From Annulohypoxylon bovei var. microspora (lineage: Eukaryota; Ascomycota; Sordariomycetes; Xylariales; Hypoxylaceae), in the NCBI GenBank assembly GCA_022836615.1, contig MU405498.1:1-17370 (forward strand): 17,370 nucleotides of DNA, in the 5' to 3' direction. Position numbers and translations under genes: made by a program. The notes beneath the pieces are model-generated. The model had not been told where the DNA came from, made no database searches, and worked only from the letters and a program-made list of their open reading frames with translations. Shown here piece after piece: positions 8,881-17,339 of the stretch. How positions within the stretch are numbered: the first letter of the stretch is position 1; every line of letters begins with the position of its first letter.

Positions 8881-9668
8881 TGCATTGTCGCCGTCGTGGT
8901 TGATACTAACTCCACTTCCCTTCACGACGAAAAATAGTTCGATTAGGGACGGAGAATGTGTATGAATATACTTGGTAGGTAGTGAGGAAGGAGATTTGTG
9001 CCGAATTCGTCCATTTCAGCTTGCTCGGGAAGAAAAGGTAGGTACCTAGGTATAGTACAATACCTTGAAAGAGCTGATTCTAGGTGGCTTGAGGGGCACA
9101 GCGTCTACGCGAGACGACCCAATGAAGTCGATCTATGAGATTTCAGGTAGAGTAAAGATGCTTCCCCTTCGGACAATTGAAAGTACAAGTCAACATATGT
9201 AGTACGACCACACGAGGCAGGTGTTTCACATTGTCGGGTCTGCCTTAGCGTCTTTGCTGCACTTCGATAATATAGAACATACTCCCACGAGCTTCAAAAA
9301 TTAGCGACCTAGTTACGTTTTTAGATTATGTCGAAAGGCGTTTCAGAGCAGTCTAATTGTTGCCCGCAAGGCTCGTGACTACGGACCATAACCGTGTGAA
9401 GCAACCGGTTGAGATAGGTTCAGCACGGGTTACGATGAGCTCAAGCATCCTAATCAGCTAATCTCTGGTCCTCTCTGACAGTGTGTCGCGTCACCCGTTC
9501 CAAGCCAAACATAATGTACACAGCCGTGATGCCAAACGAATCCTTTGCTTTTCGGAAAGAATCCCCTTCTGAGACTACGGGGCTCAAAGCACTTAATGAA
9601 TCCTCCGTATCGCCTCCTAGCATAATCCGTGTGCAAAGACTAAAGAAACCAACCGTGGGCGACATAGA
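8881..9668. other. Intergenic region between SUB2 and the membrane-protein gene
   Basis: Both flanking genes point left, so this holds the SUB2 3' end and the membrane-protein promoter. It contains the palindromic motif at 9039-9052 and no supportable ORF. Small frames just downstream of the SUB2 stop (9450-9665) look like chance reading of 3' UTR sequence. Confidence 0.55.
9039..9052. repeat. TAGGTACCTAGGTA palindromic motif
   Basis: One clear copy of the intergenic CCTAGG/GGTACC palindrome family, located in the presumed promoter of the membrane-protein gene. Related copies are at 12111-12127 and 16722-16738, with weaker ones at 431-439, 2108-2119 and 3101-3120. Confidence 0.6.
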
Positions 9669-11719
9669 TTACGACGCCATGTAGGTGCTGGCATCGATAC
9701 CGTCCTTGGGAAACTCGCTATGAAATGAGTCAGCACAACAACCCCCAAAGTAGATGAGAATTAAATTAAACTTACGGAACGGGGACCTCAAATCGCTTCT
9801 CGACAGCCTTCAGGACCTCCTGGTCCGCATCGGTGCTCATAAAGGATATCGCTAGACCCTTGGTACCGAATCGGCCGGCACGACCAACGCGATGGAGGTA
9901 GGAATCGGCATCAGCAGGCAGATCGTAATTGATAGCCAAGTTGATACGCTCGATATCGATACCACGACCGAACACGTCAGTGGCGACACAGATGCGCTTG
10001 TTGAACTCCTTGAACTCCTTGTAGCGTTTGATACTATAGTATGATTAGACACGGAAACAGATTTGGTAAATAGATTTGTACATACCGCTCTTCTTGGCTG
10101 ACACCAGAGTGCACTGAGATAGACGGGAAGTTGCATTCACGAAGCAACTTGTCAAGCTCGGTAGCACGAACGGTACTCTTGACGAAGATAATGACTTGGT
10201 TGAACTGCAACTCGTCAAGAAGCTCGTTGAGCTTACGGTTCTTCTCTCGTTCCTCGAGTTTGATGTAGTACTGTTGAAGACCATGGAGGGTCAACTTGGT
10301 GTCTTCGTCGACATAGTGCTCGGTAGGGTTCTGCATGAACTTCTTGCAGACAGGCTTGACCTCGTCAGAGAGTGTGGCAGAGAACATCATGACCTGCTTT
10401 TGCTGTGGAGTGGCTCGGAAAATATCCTGAACGTCTCGTCGCATATCTTCTCGAGTTAGCTAGAATAGCGGGTAGGCCGAGGTTGTTTATAACTTACCAA
10501 TAGCGTCAAGCATCTTGTCACATTCGTCAAGAACGAAGATTCGGACACTCGTGAGACGGAGATACTTGTCCCGGACAAGGGCATTGAGACGACCGGGAGT
10601 GCCGACAATGATGTGGGGGTGCGTTTCCTTGTTCTTAAGAATCTCGGCATCTTTCTGGATGGGAGTACCACCATAGAACACACCAGTCTTGATGTCAGGC
10701 ATGTATTTACTGAATCGGTTGTACTCGTTGCGAATCTGGAAAGCTAGCTCGCGAGTATGGCACATGACCAAAACGGAGCACTCGCCGGCGACGGGCTCGA
10801 CTTGCTGGAGGGTAGTGAGAACGAACACGGCAGTCTTGCCGAGACCGGACTTTGCTTGGCAGATAATATCACCTCCGAGGAGAGCTTGAGGGATACAGGT
10901 TTGCTGGACTAGGAATCGATCGAATGTTAGATAGGTTTTCCAAGAGTGGTGAGGGATGCGAAGGTAGGAATTCGACAAGGTCCGTCCATCATCGCAGCAA
11001 TATGTTTTTCTTCTTTTTCTCTCTTCAACACCTTATCCATCCTCACGGCCTCTTCGACGGTTCCATCTATAGATGGATAGAAGTGGTGTGTTCGTTGCAG
11101 CACCAGTTTTCCGGGACGTACGCGTTGGCTCGAAACCAAAATCCGCTGTCGAGAATAGACTGCTGGGATTCATCATCCCAACAAGTATCCAAAGCCCCTC
11201 ACATTGCTTAGGGCCATAGCGGGCCAGCAAGACTGACGTGATAAACACTAGTCTCCTAAGCTTGTAGGGCATTCCGACATGTCTTGTCCAAAAAGAACAT
11301 CTCCGTACACCGACAGCGATATATATAGCTGAGATGCATGATTTTACATGCGCCGACTTTTTTTGCTTTGCTATGCTTCTCCGACATTTGCCTCTTGTTT
11401 TATTTGCTTGCGATGAACTTGCGAGATGGACGGACGCTTGAAGAAGGAGGGATGGAGAACTTTTGAAAAGCTGCAACGTGTAAGATGTAGACTAACCCTC
11501 CGAAGGATGTTCGAATCCGCAATCGGCGATGGCGCGTAGGAGCTCGGGCTTCAGCAGAAAATCACGGAAGCCGGTAGCGTGGATACCGACGTAAGAACCC
11601 TTCTTGTCAACGCTATTGCCAGAAGCGGCTGCGTCAGTCTTCTTGCCGTTGGTAGTGGAGGCCTCGTTGGTGCCTAGCTCCTCATCGGAGTAGTCGATGA
11701 GATCTTCTTCGGTCGACAT
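9669..11719 (-). CDS. SUB2: ATP-dependent RNA helicase SUB2 (UAP56/DDX39)
   Basis: DECD-box RNA helicase of the TREX complex, acting in the nucleus in spliceosome assembly and mRNA export. Five exons (11719-11497, 10908-10498, 10446-10086, 10033-9776, 9717-9669) encode 433 residues, the normal length for this family. Motifs in order: acidic N-terminus LIDYSDEEL, then the GFRDFLLKPELLRAI region typical of the family's Q-motif part; Walker A AKSGLGKT (93-100); DECD (202-205), which separates SUB2 from ordinary DEAD helicases; SAT (234-236); GRGID (354-358); and HRVGRAGRFG (379-388). It ends in the family-typical FPKDGIDASTYMAS. All four introns have GT-AG ends and every junction restores conserved sequence (for example DAI-DMRRDV and QEER-IKRYKE). 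Introns 2-4 are 51, 52 and 58 nt; intron 1 is 588 nt. It is divergent with the RPR2 gene. All key residues are present, so it should be functional. Confidence 0.97.
9718..9775 (-). other. SUB2 intron 4 (58 nt)
   Basis: The donor is CC|GTAAGT and the acceptor TTCATAG|CGAG on the minus strand. The split codon is CCC, giving VPVPEFPKDG. The last exon is only 49 nt. Confidence 0.92.
10034..10085 (-). other. SUB2 intron 3 (52 nt)
   Basis: The donor is CG|GTATGT and the acceptor CTATAG|TATC on the minus strand. The split codon is CGT, giving SQEERIKRYKE. Confidence 0.92.
10447..10497 (-). other. SUB2 intron 2 (51 nt)
   Basis: The donor is ATTG|GTAAGT and the acceptor GAGAAG|ATATG on the minus strand. 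The split codon is GAT, giving LDAIDMRRDVQ. A GCTAAC branch-like site lies close to the acceptor. Confidence 0.9.
10909..11496 (-). other. Long SUB2 intron 1 (588 nt)
   Basis: The donor is GAGG|GTTAGT and the acceptor TTCCTAG|TCC; a good branch site TCTAAC lies about 15 nt before the AG. Splicing gives HPSEVQQTCIP, the conserved family sequence. The intron is about ten times longer than the others in this gene. A 147-codon minus-strand frame inside it (11476-11033) is not in frame with SUB2 and has no recognisable domain. I found no clear snoRNA box C/D pair: GATGATGA occurs, but no well-placed CTGA. Confidence 0.92.
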
Positions 11720-12306
11720 GATGATGGATTAATGAAGGTTGTCGTGATTATCAAGTTGCCAAGTTTCCCGGTTCGCGACGAACGCGAAAAAAATAAAAGT
11801 GCGAATGAGAAAAATGCCGCAAGGCAAGAATGAAATGATAAGAAGCGAAAACGCGGCGGTAATTGTTGATAAATGTGCGCGAAAGTGGGTGGTGGTGACA
11901 AGGCTCTCGAGGTTAAATGGGTTGAGAGGGAGAAGAAAGAAAGATGTTGTTAGAGAAAGGCTGGAAATGGATGGTCAGAAAAATAGAATTGACCGTGCAT
12001 GAGCTGATGGAATGCGCGACCGATTTCTGGAGCTAGTCCTAAATAAGGCTAACTACGGAACAACTGGGCTGTGCACTGTATCATTGGTTGATTGGCGCTG
12101 TGTAACTAAATACCTAGGTACCTAAGGGATTTAGGTATGTACGTACCCGAAGGTTTCCCCAGATTTTTTATTTTTCACTTTAATCTAAGTGTCACCTACA
12201 CAACCTTGAATTCTTTCCTAGAACAACTTTTCATAAGAATTTCAAGCAACAAAGAGAAGCCAGAACAATGTTTAGTATTCAGTGTAATTCTTGCTAAATC
12301 TGAGAC
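11720..12306. promoter_or_regulatory. Divergent SUB2/RPR2 promoter with paired CCAAT boxes
   Basis: A 587-bp spacer separates the two ATGs, which point away from each other. Two ATTGG sites (CCAAT on the minus strand) lie 8 bp apart at 12083-12087 and 12091-12095, about 365 nt from the SUB2 ATG and 215 nt from the RPR2 ATG. CCAAT boxes are bound by the HAP/CBC complex in fungi. A TACCTAGGTACCTAAGG palindrome follows at 12111-12127. No clear TATA box is seen, as is usual for housekeeping genes. Confidence 0.55.
12111..12127. repeat. TACCTAGGTACCTAAGG motif
   Basis: Copy of the intergenic CCTAGG/GGTACC palindrome family, inside the shared SUB2/RPR2 promoter region and about 16 nt from the CCAAT pair. 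A GTATGTACGTAC dyad lies just beyond it. Confidence 0.6.
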
Positions 12307-12828
12307 ATGGGGAAATCCAAAGGACCCGGAAATGTGCCGAATCGGCCAATCTATTCTCGAATATCATATTTATACCAAGCAGCAACATACCTAGCAAGCC
12401 ACTCTGAGTCGAACGGGTCTAGTGATGTCGCCCAAAATTCCGAAGGTACTGAAGGAGATATAGCCACACGAGACAAGCAAGCGTCTCGCGCGGATCACAC
12501 CAAATATACTCTCTCGCGAAGCCTCATCACTGATCTTCGATCTGCATCTTTAAAGAGTCAAATACGCCTATCCCCCACCATGAAGCATACTATTTGTAAA
12601 TTCTGCGATGGCCTACTAATCGAAGGCGAGACAAGCAGCTCCATAGTTGAGAACAAAAGCAAGGGCGGTAGGAAGCCCTGGGCCGATGTACTCGTCGTCA
12701 AATGCCACACCTGTGGAGGAGTTAGGCGTTTTCCCGTTCAAGCTTCTCGGCAGAAGCGGCGGCCGATACGTGAGAAAGAATCGGAGAAGCAAAGTCAACA
12801 GGCTGACGCTGTAATGGAGGCAGACTAA
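12307..12828 (+). CDS. RPR2: RNase P protein subunit RPR2/Rpp21 family
   Basis: Zinc-binding protein subunit of RNase P, the nuclear ribonucleoprotein that removes 5' leaders from pre-tRNA; archaeal and human counterparts are Rpp21. One intronless frame of 173 residues. The start MGKSKG...NRPIYSRISYLYQAATYLA (1-30) matches the helical N-terminus of the family. A low-complexity linker (about 31-62) follows, then LSRSLITDLRSASLKSQIRLSPTMKHTICKFC with the family's basic second helix. The zinc ribbon has four cysteines at 97, 100, 133 and 136 (CKFC ... CHTC), followed by GGVRRFP. The tail is basic and probably binds RNA. Length is normal for fungi. It is head-to-head with SUB2, so two nuclear RNA-processing genes may share control elements. 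The related MRP subunit SNM1 belongs to the same superfamily, but the motif layout fits RPR2/Rpp21 better. Confidence 0.9.
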   Translation: MGKSKGPGNVPNRPIYSRISYLYQAATYLASHSESNGSSDVAQNSEGTEGDIATRDKQASRADHTKYTLSRSLITDLRSASLKSQIRLSPTMKHTICKFCDGLLIEGETSSSIVENKSKGGRKPWADVLVVKCHTCGGVRRFPVQASRQKRRPIREKESEKQSQQADAVMEAD

Positions 12829-13298
12829 TTGACCACATACATGCCTAACCCAACAGCTATTATGATAGTACTATCACCCCTCGCTGTTGGGAGATAACGG
12901 GTTCTCCAGCCATTTCATCTCTACGCTATTCACAGCCTTTGCACAGCCGGTGGCTTTGCTCCAGATACGCGCTCGTTACCGGAGTATGAGATAGCCTCAC
13001 CGAAGCACCGCGTAAAGCCAAAGCCAATTAGAAATCGAATTATTATATTTCGATTCTAACTGGTGATTTACCTTGCACAGTACTGAGATACATGCTGTCA
13101 TGGTAGGATAGTATCGTTACCTTCACCAATTGTGGCTCATCAGTTGATGCAGCGAGTGATTGGCTAAGAATGCGGAGATCAAGCAGGCTGCCAATACCTC
13201 GGTAGGCAGTATCGTGGGCTTTCCTATATTGAGATGGCAATGAAGAATTTACAAACCTCTATTCATCCCTTACCTGTTCACAAGAGCCTTGTTTTCAT
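12829..13298. other. Intergenic region downstream of RPR2
   Basis: It holds the 3' end of RPR2 and the presumed promoter of the plus-strand orphan gene. I see no gene, RNA or clear repeat in it. Short minus-strand frames are out of any coding context. Confidence 0.5.
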
Positions 13299-14414
13299 AT
13301 GAGAATGGCCTCTATCGGACAATTCAACGCCGCCGCAGCTAGCTTACGAGCCGAGGCTACCAACGCTCTAGTTAATGTCAACCTTGAGTTTAACTTGTTC
13401 ACTAAGCGGATTATCGAGCCGCCGCGTGAGTATGCTGAAATCGGTCAACATCTCGCTCCCGAGCGTCTTCGGGAGGCTCAAGAAGGCACTCGCCACACAA
13501 TAGCTCGAAAGTTAGGGTTGCTATTCAAAGACAGCGGTATACTACCCTCGACACCCGAACTTATTAAAGCGTATGGCCTACGCGCGTCAGAAATTGCTAG
13601 TAACTCTGTCGCGAATCCACGTGGAAACTTATCGCATGGGGCTTTTGCTGGAATGATAGGAGCTGATGCCACAACTCTTTGGGCAGCAGCCACATCTGGT
13701 CGTTCTGCTCTACAGTGTCACCTATTAGCTTGTCTTCTTGCGCGAATATGGGAACCCGCTGAAGCTACGTCAATCTGGGTCGAAATCATCTCTCGGCAGA
13801 AAAAGGAACTAAAACTGAAGTTAGATGAGGAAGGAGAACTAAACTGCGACGTGCTTTATGTCGTTAATGAGGAATTCTTAAGATCAGACTTAAGAGACTG
13901 GGATGCCAGCGTAAGAGCGTGGATGTGTGTGGCAGACTCAGTCATGGCCAAGCAACAGACACAAGCTCGTCTAATTGTTGACAATCTGAGCCTGCCTGTG
14001 AATGCGAAACCCGATACCTATGAAAGTGTCATGGGTGCCTGGTCTTCGGCCATGGTGCAGATGGAAAGACTTTTAAATGGTGTACCACTTCAAGCCCACA
14101 GCGGAGATGTTCTCCTTGCTTTGTTATCATGGCATATATACCCCGACATGCTGTATCTTTCAAAAGAAGACCAGTACATCAAACAAAACGATGTCCTCAT
14201 TGAGGGCCGAGGGATCCTAACACTTGGTCTAGAACCTTCCCCTCGCGTCGCGAGAGATTGCAAATCAGTCTATTGGACGCTCCCGCTATCACACTTGAGA
14301 TACTACGGGCGCTTACCAGTTACGCGAACACAATCTATAAGAACCAGTGATCGAGATAGGATCACTGTCGATGAAATGCTATGGGCGATGGTTGCGGCCT
14401 ACATCACCAAGTAG
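13299..14414 (+). CDS. N-terminal part of the orphan protein (371 residues)
   Basis: Intact frame starting MRMASIGQFNAAAAS; a second ATG (GCC follows) at 13305 could be the real start. The protein is soluble in appearance, helical and rich in Trp in its middle (TTLWAAATSG, ARIWEP, SIWVEI, WHIYPDM). No membrane helix, signal peptide, nucleotide loop or zinc motif is visible. Single exon. The TAG at 14412 sits where the sense of the frame continues without interruption, so this is probably a truncated piece and not a complete protein. Codon use looks moderately GC-balanced, unlike the highly biased SUB2 gene. If the stop is real, a 371-residue truncated product could still be made. Function unknown. 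Confidence 0.6.
   Translation: MRMASIGQFNAAAASLRAEATNALVNVNLEFNLFTKRIIEPPREYAEIGQHLAPERLREAQEGTRHTIARKLGLLFKDSGILPSTPELIKAYGLRASEIASNSVANPRGNLSHGAFAGMIGADATTLWAAATSGRSALQCHLLACLLARIWEPAEATSIWVEIISRQKKELKLKLDEEGELNCDVLYVVNEEFLRSDLRDWDASVRAWMCVADSVMAKQQTQARLIVDNLSLPVNAKPDTYESVMGAWSSAMVQMERLLNGVPLQAHSGDVLLALLSWHIYPDMLYLSKEDQYIKQNDVLIEGRGILTLGLEPSPRVARDCKSVYWTLPLSHLRYYGRLPVTRTQSIRTSDRDRITVDEMLWAMVAAYITK
14412..14414 (+). other. In-frame TAG, possibly from TGG
   Basis: TAG interrupts an otherwise continuous frame (AAYITK-stop-DDGSVPTK). A G-to-A change of TGG (Trp) would create it; on the other strand this is a C-to-T change at CpA, the favourite site of fungal repeat-induced point mutation (RIP). 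Trp at this position is an inference. Confidence 0.5.
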
Positions 14415-14748
14415 GATGATGGATCAGTTCCAACGAAAGATGTTGTCGAGTTTATCGGCAATCTAGCGATGAGTCTACATGGTCTCTGTGACTTCAAAGA
14501 TTCAAAAATTGCCATAGGAGACCCGTTAGGAAATAAGGATGTGAATGCCGATTCGTGGTTGATGATGGTATCTAGAATATGCCTCAAGTACAAGGACCGC
14601 TTGGGCGAGGAAAGGATACGCAAACTCAAAGCGATGGGGCGTCGATTCAACATATCTCAAAAGCTCAGATAACTTAGAAGATAGGATTCGTCTTCTAAGA
14701 GAGGTCGCAGCTTCTATATCGAAAGGGGTCACAAAAAAACAAGGATAC

Positions 14749-16383
14749 ATGTTTATCATCGTATACAAGGCTTCGTACATCAACAATACTGCCGACGGCA
14801 ACAAATCGGCGTTTGAAACATATGAGTACGAAACTGCTTGCCCCGAGTATGGGGTGTCAGGGGATCTGTCTAGCATTAATGACGAGTCACGAAGACACCG
14901 AAGATGGCTCTCGGTCAATCCTAAGTATACTTTAGAGAAGCAATACCTGGAAACGGTGACGTCTCGTATGGACGAAATCAAGAACATGGGTGAAGCGGTC
15001 AAATGCCTTAATGATTCCTCAACCCTTTTTGGCTATCGCATCTTAAGGGATGAGCACGGCTCGACATATATCAATAAATCTAGACGAGGTGATACAAAGA
15101 GAAAGAATTACATGAACAGTGAGGACCATGTGTGGATGAGGGATCACTCCACCGCTAGGTCATATGTAGAGTTTAATGTTGTTTATGGTAGCATAGATGC
15201 AATTGCACTACTACAGCGCCGTGAGTATACAGTCATCCATCAAGGAGACGAATGCTCGTCTTCGAAGGATGAACCTCAAAGAGACCATGGGCAATTCTCG
15301 ACTCAGAAAATCATGCAACTATTTCGCCGAGACACAGTGGACTTGTCTAAGTGCGCGAAAGAATTGAATTTGGAACCAGAACACAACATGGCTCTTTTGG
15401 GGATGTCATTTATCGAAAGCCTATATGGGAGCACTGGAGGGGCAACCGTTGACGTCCGAGTCGTGCAGTTCAATCTTTCGAATGCATTGTGGTTACATTC
15501 GGCCATAAAGCAGCACAGTTCTATCTCTCGATCTATCCTTTTAGGAACCAAGATTCCTAGGTTAAACATTGATAAAATAGATACCGCTATATGCTTTGCA
15601 TGCATTGCTATGATGGAGACAGGCAGTTATAACCTTGACCCTCAGGAGCTACAAAATGTCTTCGCGATTGGCGCCGCCGATTCTCTATACATCGCGTCGA
15701 CACTCATTCAAGATCCCACAAGCAAAACCGCCCCCCCTGTTAAGCGGTTTATAGGAAATGTTGGGCGGGCAGGTATGGCGTTCATGGTTCCTCCGAAAGA
15801 TCCCGAAATCAAGTCCTACGATACCATAGATGAATGGTATCAATACGAGCACAAGATATTTGATGGGACAATGGAAGATTGCTTCGGGGGGACGAGCCTT
15901 CACCTTTCTTTCTCAGAAGCGTGCCAAGCTGTCAATATCGGATTTTCAGGAGGGAGAGATATCGAGGCATACTTCCTCGAAACGCTTGTATCCGTTCACG
16001 ATCGAGACACCTGGATTGCCGAGCTGGACATCCTAGGGGCCTTAAAGAGCCCTCCGGACTGCCTCGTACGAAGTTATCTAGGCTCTAGTCCTTGCAGCTG
16101 CGACCCTGCTTCTGCGCGAGGGACTAGGATCACATCCATCGATAATTTCGCGGAGATGATTATACCGCCGACGAAAGCTGGCATCATTCGAGCCAACAGA
16201 AATTGGCAGGCTCGACTTGCCGCTCAATCAATCTGTCTAGCAAAGGGTTACAAGGTTATTTTGAAGCCTGAAGAGACGTGCTGGGGTTGTTTCTCAAAAA
16301 ACCCGTATACTAAAGATGGTTACATCAACGTTACGATTGCATCCTTCGTTGAGAAATCTGAGAAGGTCGTTGTTATTATTTGA
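14749..16383 (+). CDS. C-terminal part of the orphan protein (544 residues)
   Basis: Continuous single-exon frame. The ATG at 14749 is only the first Met after the break: protein-like sequence in this frame already begins near 14670 (DNLEDRIRLLREVAAS), so the start is probably not a true initiation site. Recognisable style elements include FIIVYKASY, RRHRRWLSV, VGRAGMAFMVPPKDPE, TSLHLSF, SVHDRDTWIAELDILGAL and a C-terminal TCWGCFSK near the end, closing in hydrophobic VVVII. The C-x-x-C pair is not matched by a second clear pair, so a zinc site is doubtful. No known domain is recognised. No membrane segment is visible apart from the short hydrophobic tail. Confidence 0.6.
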   Translation: MFIIVYKASYINNTADGNKSAFETYEYETACPEYGVSGDLSSINDESRRHRRWLSVNPKYTLEKQYLETVTSRMDEIKNMGEAVKCLNDSSTLFGYRILRDEHGSTYINKSRRGDTKRKNYMNSEDHVWMRDHSTARSYVEFNVVYGSIDAIALLQRREYTVIHQGDECSSSKDEPQRDHGQFSTQKIMQLFRRDTVDLSKCAKELNLEPEHNMALLGMSFIESLYGSTGGATVDVRVVQFNLSNALWLHSAIKQHSSISRSILLGTKIPRLNIDKIDTAICFACIAMMETGSYNLDPQELQNVFAIGAADSLYIASTLIQDPTSKTAPPVKRFIGNVGRAGMAFMVPPKDPEIKSYDTIDEWYQYEHKIFDGTMEDCFGGTSLHLSFSEACQAVNIGFSGGRDIEAYFLETLVSVHDRDTWIAELDILGALKSPPDCLVRSYLGSSPCSCDPASARGTRITSIDNFAEMIIPPTKAGIIRANRNWQARLAAQSICLAKGYKVILKPEETCWGCFSKNPYTKDGYINVTIASFVEKSEKVVVII

Positions 16384-16606
16384 GCTTTCACTTACCTAGT
16401 ACATATTTCTCATGGTACCGCAACGCGCCGTGCATAGTCCTCGAACTTGATAATTTTTCTTTAGACCAGCTTAACGACTCTTCAGGCGCGTGCGTATACG
16501 TGAGGTTTTAAATATCAACTATCAAATAAGTGTATGAATATTGTCACGACCAAAACGAAGAAGAAAGGCGAAGTTTTAGAGCGCTCTACGTAGAGAATGG
16601 AGTTAG

Positions 16607-16707
16607 ATTAAGAGTCCCATGTGTGAGTAATACCGTATATTTCCCCACCAAATTATCCCATAGACACATGAAGAAATACAGTGTTATTAATACATGGGAC
16701 ACTTAAT
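16607..16707. repeat. 101-bp short inverted-repeat element (MITE-like)
   Basis: Left arm ATTAAGAGTCCCATGT (16607-16622) and the reverse complement of the right arm (16692-16707) agree at 15 of 16 positions, around a 69-nt AT-rich centre. I see no convincing target-site duplication at the outer ends. It may be a miniature inverted-repeat transposable element, a hairpin-forming element or a chance structure. Confidence 0.5.
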
Positions 16708-16721
16708 ATGACCGCATTCTG

Positions 16722-16738
16722 CCTAGGTACCTACCTAG
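16722..16738. repeat. CCTAGGTACCTACCTAG motif
   Basis: Copy of the same intergenic palindrome family as at 9039-9052 and 12111-12127, here just to the right of the inverted-repeat element. Confidence 0.55.
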
Positions 16739-16856
16739 CCAACTCTTTAAACCAAAATACCAAGTCACCATCCTGAGACAAAAGCCATCGAGCCTGGAAG
16801 CCTAATAATAATCATATTCATCCCATCCGCATACTACAGCTCGCTCAGTTACCACC

Positions 16857-17339
16857 TTGGCCGCAATGTCAATCAAGTTGACAATAACACATGTGGATAC
16901 GAAACATCTCCTTATCTCGTACGCAGATAATGAGACCAAATCACTAGCAACGCATCATATGCAAGCTATCGATGAGAATCAAGGAAATGAGAAACGGGAG
17001 GATAAACTGAAATATAAGGAGCAAAAAGACAACAAGTTTTCAGTTCGATTATCTAATACCGGTGTTAAACAAACACAAACAGGAACAGAATGGGTGATTT
17101 ATTCTACAAGTACCAAAAAAGCCAAAGATTTCCAAGCGCATTTCATTCTCACTTCTACGCTTGTTGATAATAGTAGAAGCATATCGATAGCTAAGGAGTA
17201 TCCTGAAAGCGATTGGCGAAGAATGATGAAAGCTAGTTCCGAGACGAGACCAACACAGAATTCATATCAGCGAAGACTAGGAAGAAGAAGTTCACGTCGG
17301 GGGGGGGGGGGGGGGGGGGGCCCCAAAACCAGAAAATAA
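16857..17339 (+). CDS. Doubtful 160-codon ORF
   Basis: The frame starts MAAMSIKLTITHVDTKHLL and is rich in Lys, Thr, Ser and Asn. It has no signal peptide, membrane segment or domain I recognise. Its last part runs through the 22-base G run, which gives GGGGGGG and then PKTRK to the stop; this tail is almost certainly an artefact. The N-terminal half could be a real exon of a gene cut off by the contig end, or an accidental open frame. There is no homology-like signal either way. Confidence 0.2.
   Translation: MAAMSIKLTITHVDTKHLLISYADNETKSLATHHMQAIDENQGNEKREDKLKYKEQKDNKFSVRLSNTGVKQTQTGTEWVIYSTSTKKAKDFQAHFILTSTLVDNSRSISIAKEYPESDWRRMMKASSETRPTQNSYQRRLGRRSSRRGGGGGGGPKTRK

Larger units (their letters stand above)
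13299..16383 (+). pseudogene. Broken large orphan gene (fungal-specific family)
   Basis: Two long frames and the stretch between them appear to be one gene for a protein of about 1,020 residues. Frame 1 runs from 13299 to a TAG at 14412, then stays open and protein-like in the same frame (DDGSVPTKDVVEFIGNLAMSL...) up to 14672. From about 14670 the sense passes to the next frame (DNLEDRIRLLREVAASISK), which is open through 14749 to the stop at 16383. Coding character is continuous across both breaks, and no GT-AG intron removes the TAG while keeping the frame. I recall uncharacterised proteins of this size and style in Fusarium and Colletotrichum genomes, but cannot check that here. So the gene is broken by at least one nonsense change and one frameshift, unless they are sequence errors. 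No known catalytic motif or signal peptide is seen. Confidence 0.65.
16384..16856. other. Intergenic region with inverted-repeat structure
   Basis: No gene is supportable. Notable features are the dyad CTCTACGTAGAG at 16584-16595, the inverted-repeat pair described separately at 16607-16707 and the CCTAGGTACCTACCTAG motif at 16722-16738. Confidence 0.5.

Noticed and set aside
9450..9665. 71-codon frame downstream of SUB2
   Set aside because: Lies in the likely 3' UTR, overlaps other frames and has no motif.
11033..11476. 147-codon frame inside SUB2 intron 1
   Set aside because: Not in frame with the flanking exons and without any known motif; conserved SUB2 sequence is restored only if the whole stretch is spliced out.
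10909..11496. Intronic box C/D snoRNA
   Set aside because: GATGATGA occurs on the minus strand, but I found no well-placed CTGA D box and no terminal stem framing a 70-120 nt RNA.
12385..12425. T-loop-like CCCGTTCGACTC on the minus strand
   Set aside because: Lies inside the RPR2 coding sequence and has no A box or stems around it.
14411..14466. Possible intron GTAGGA...TCTAG removing the in-frame TAG of the orphan gene
   Set aside because: Splicing there puts the downstream sequence in a frame that stops within about ten codons, and the removed segment reads as good coding sequence.
14526..15002. 158-codon minus-strand frame opposite the orphan gene
   Set aside because: Shadow of the plus-strand coding frame, which is far longer and continuous.
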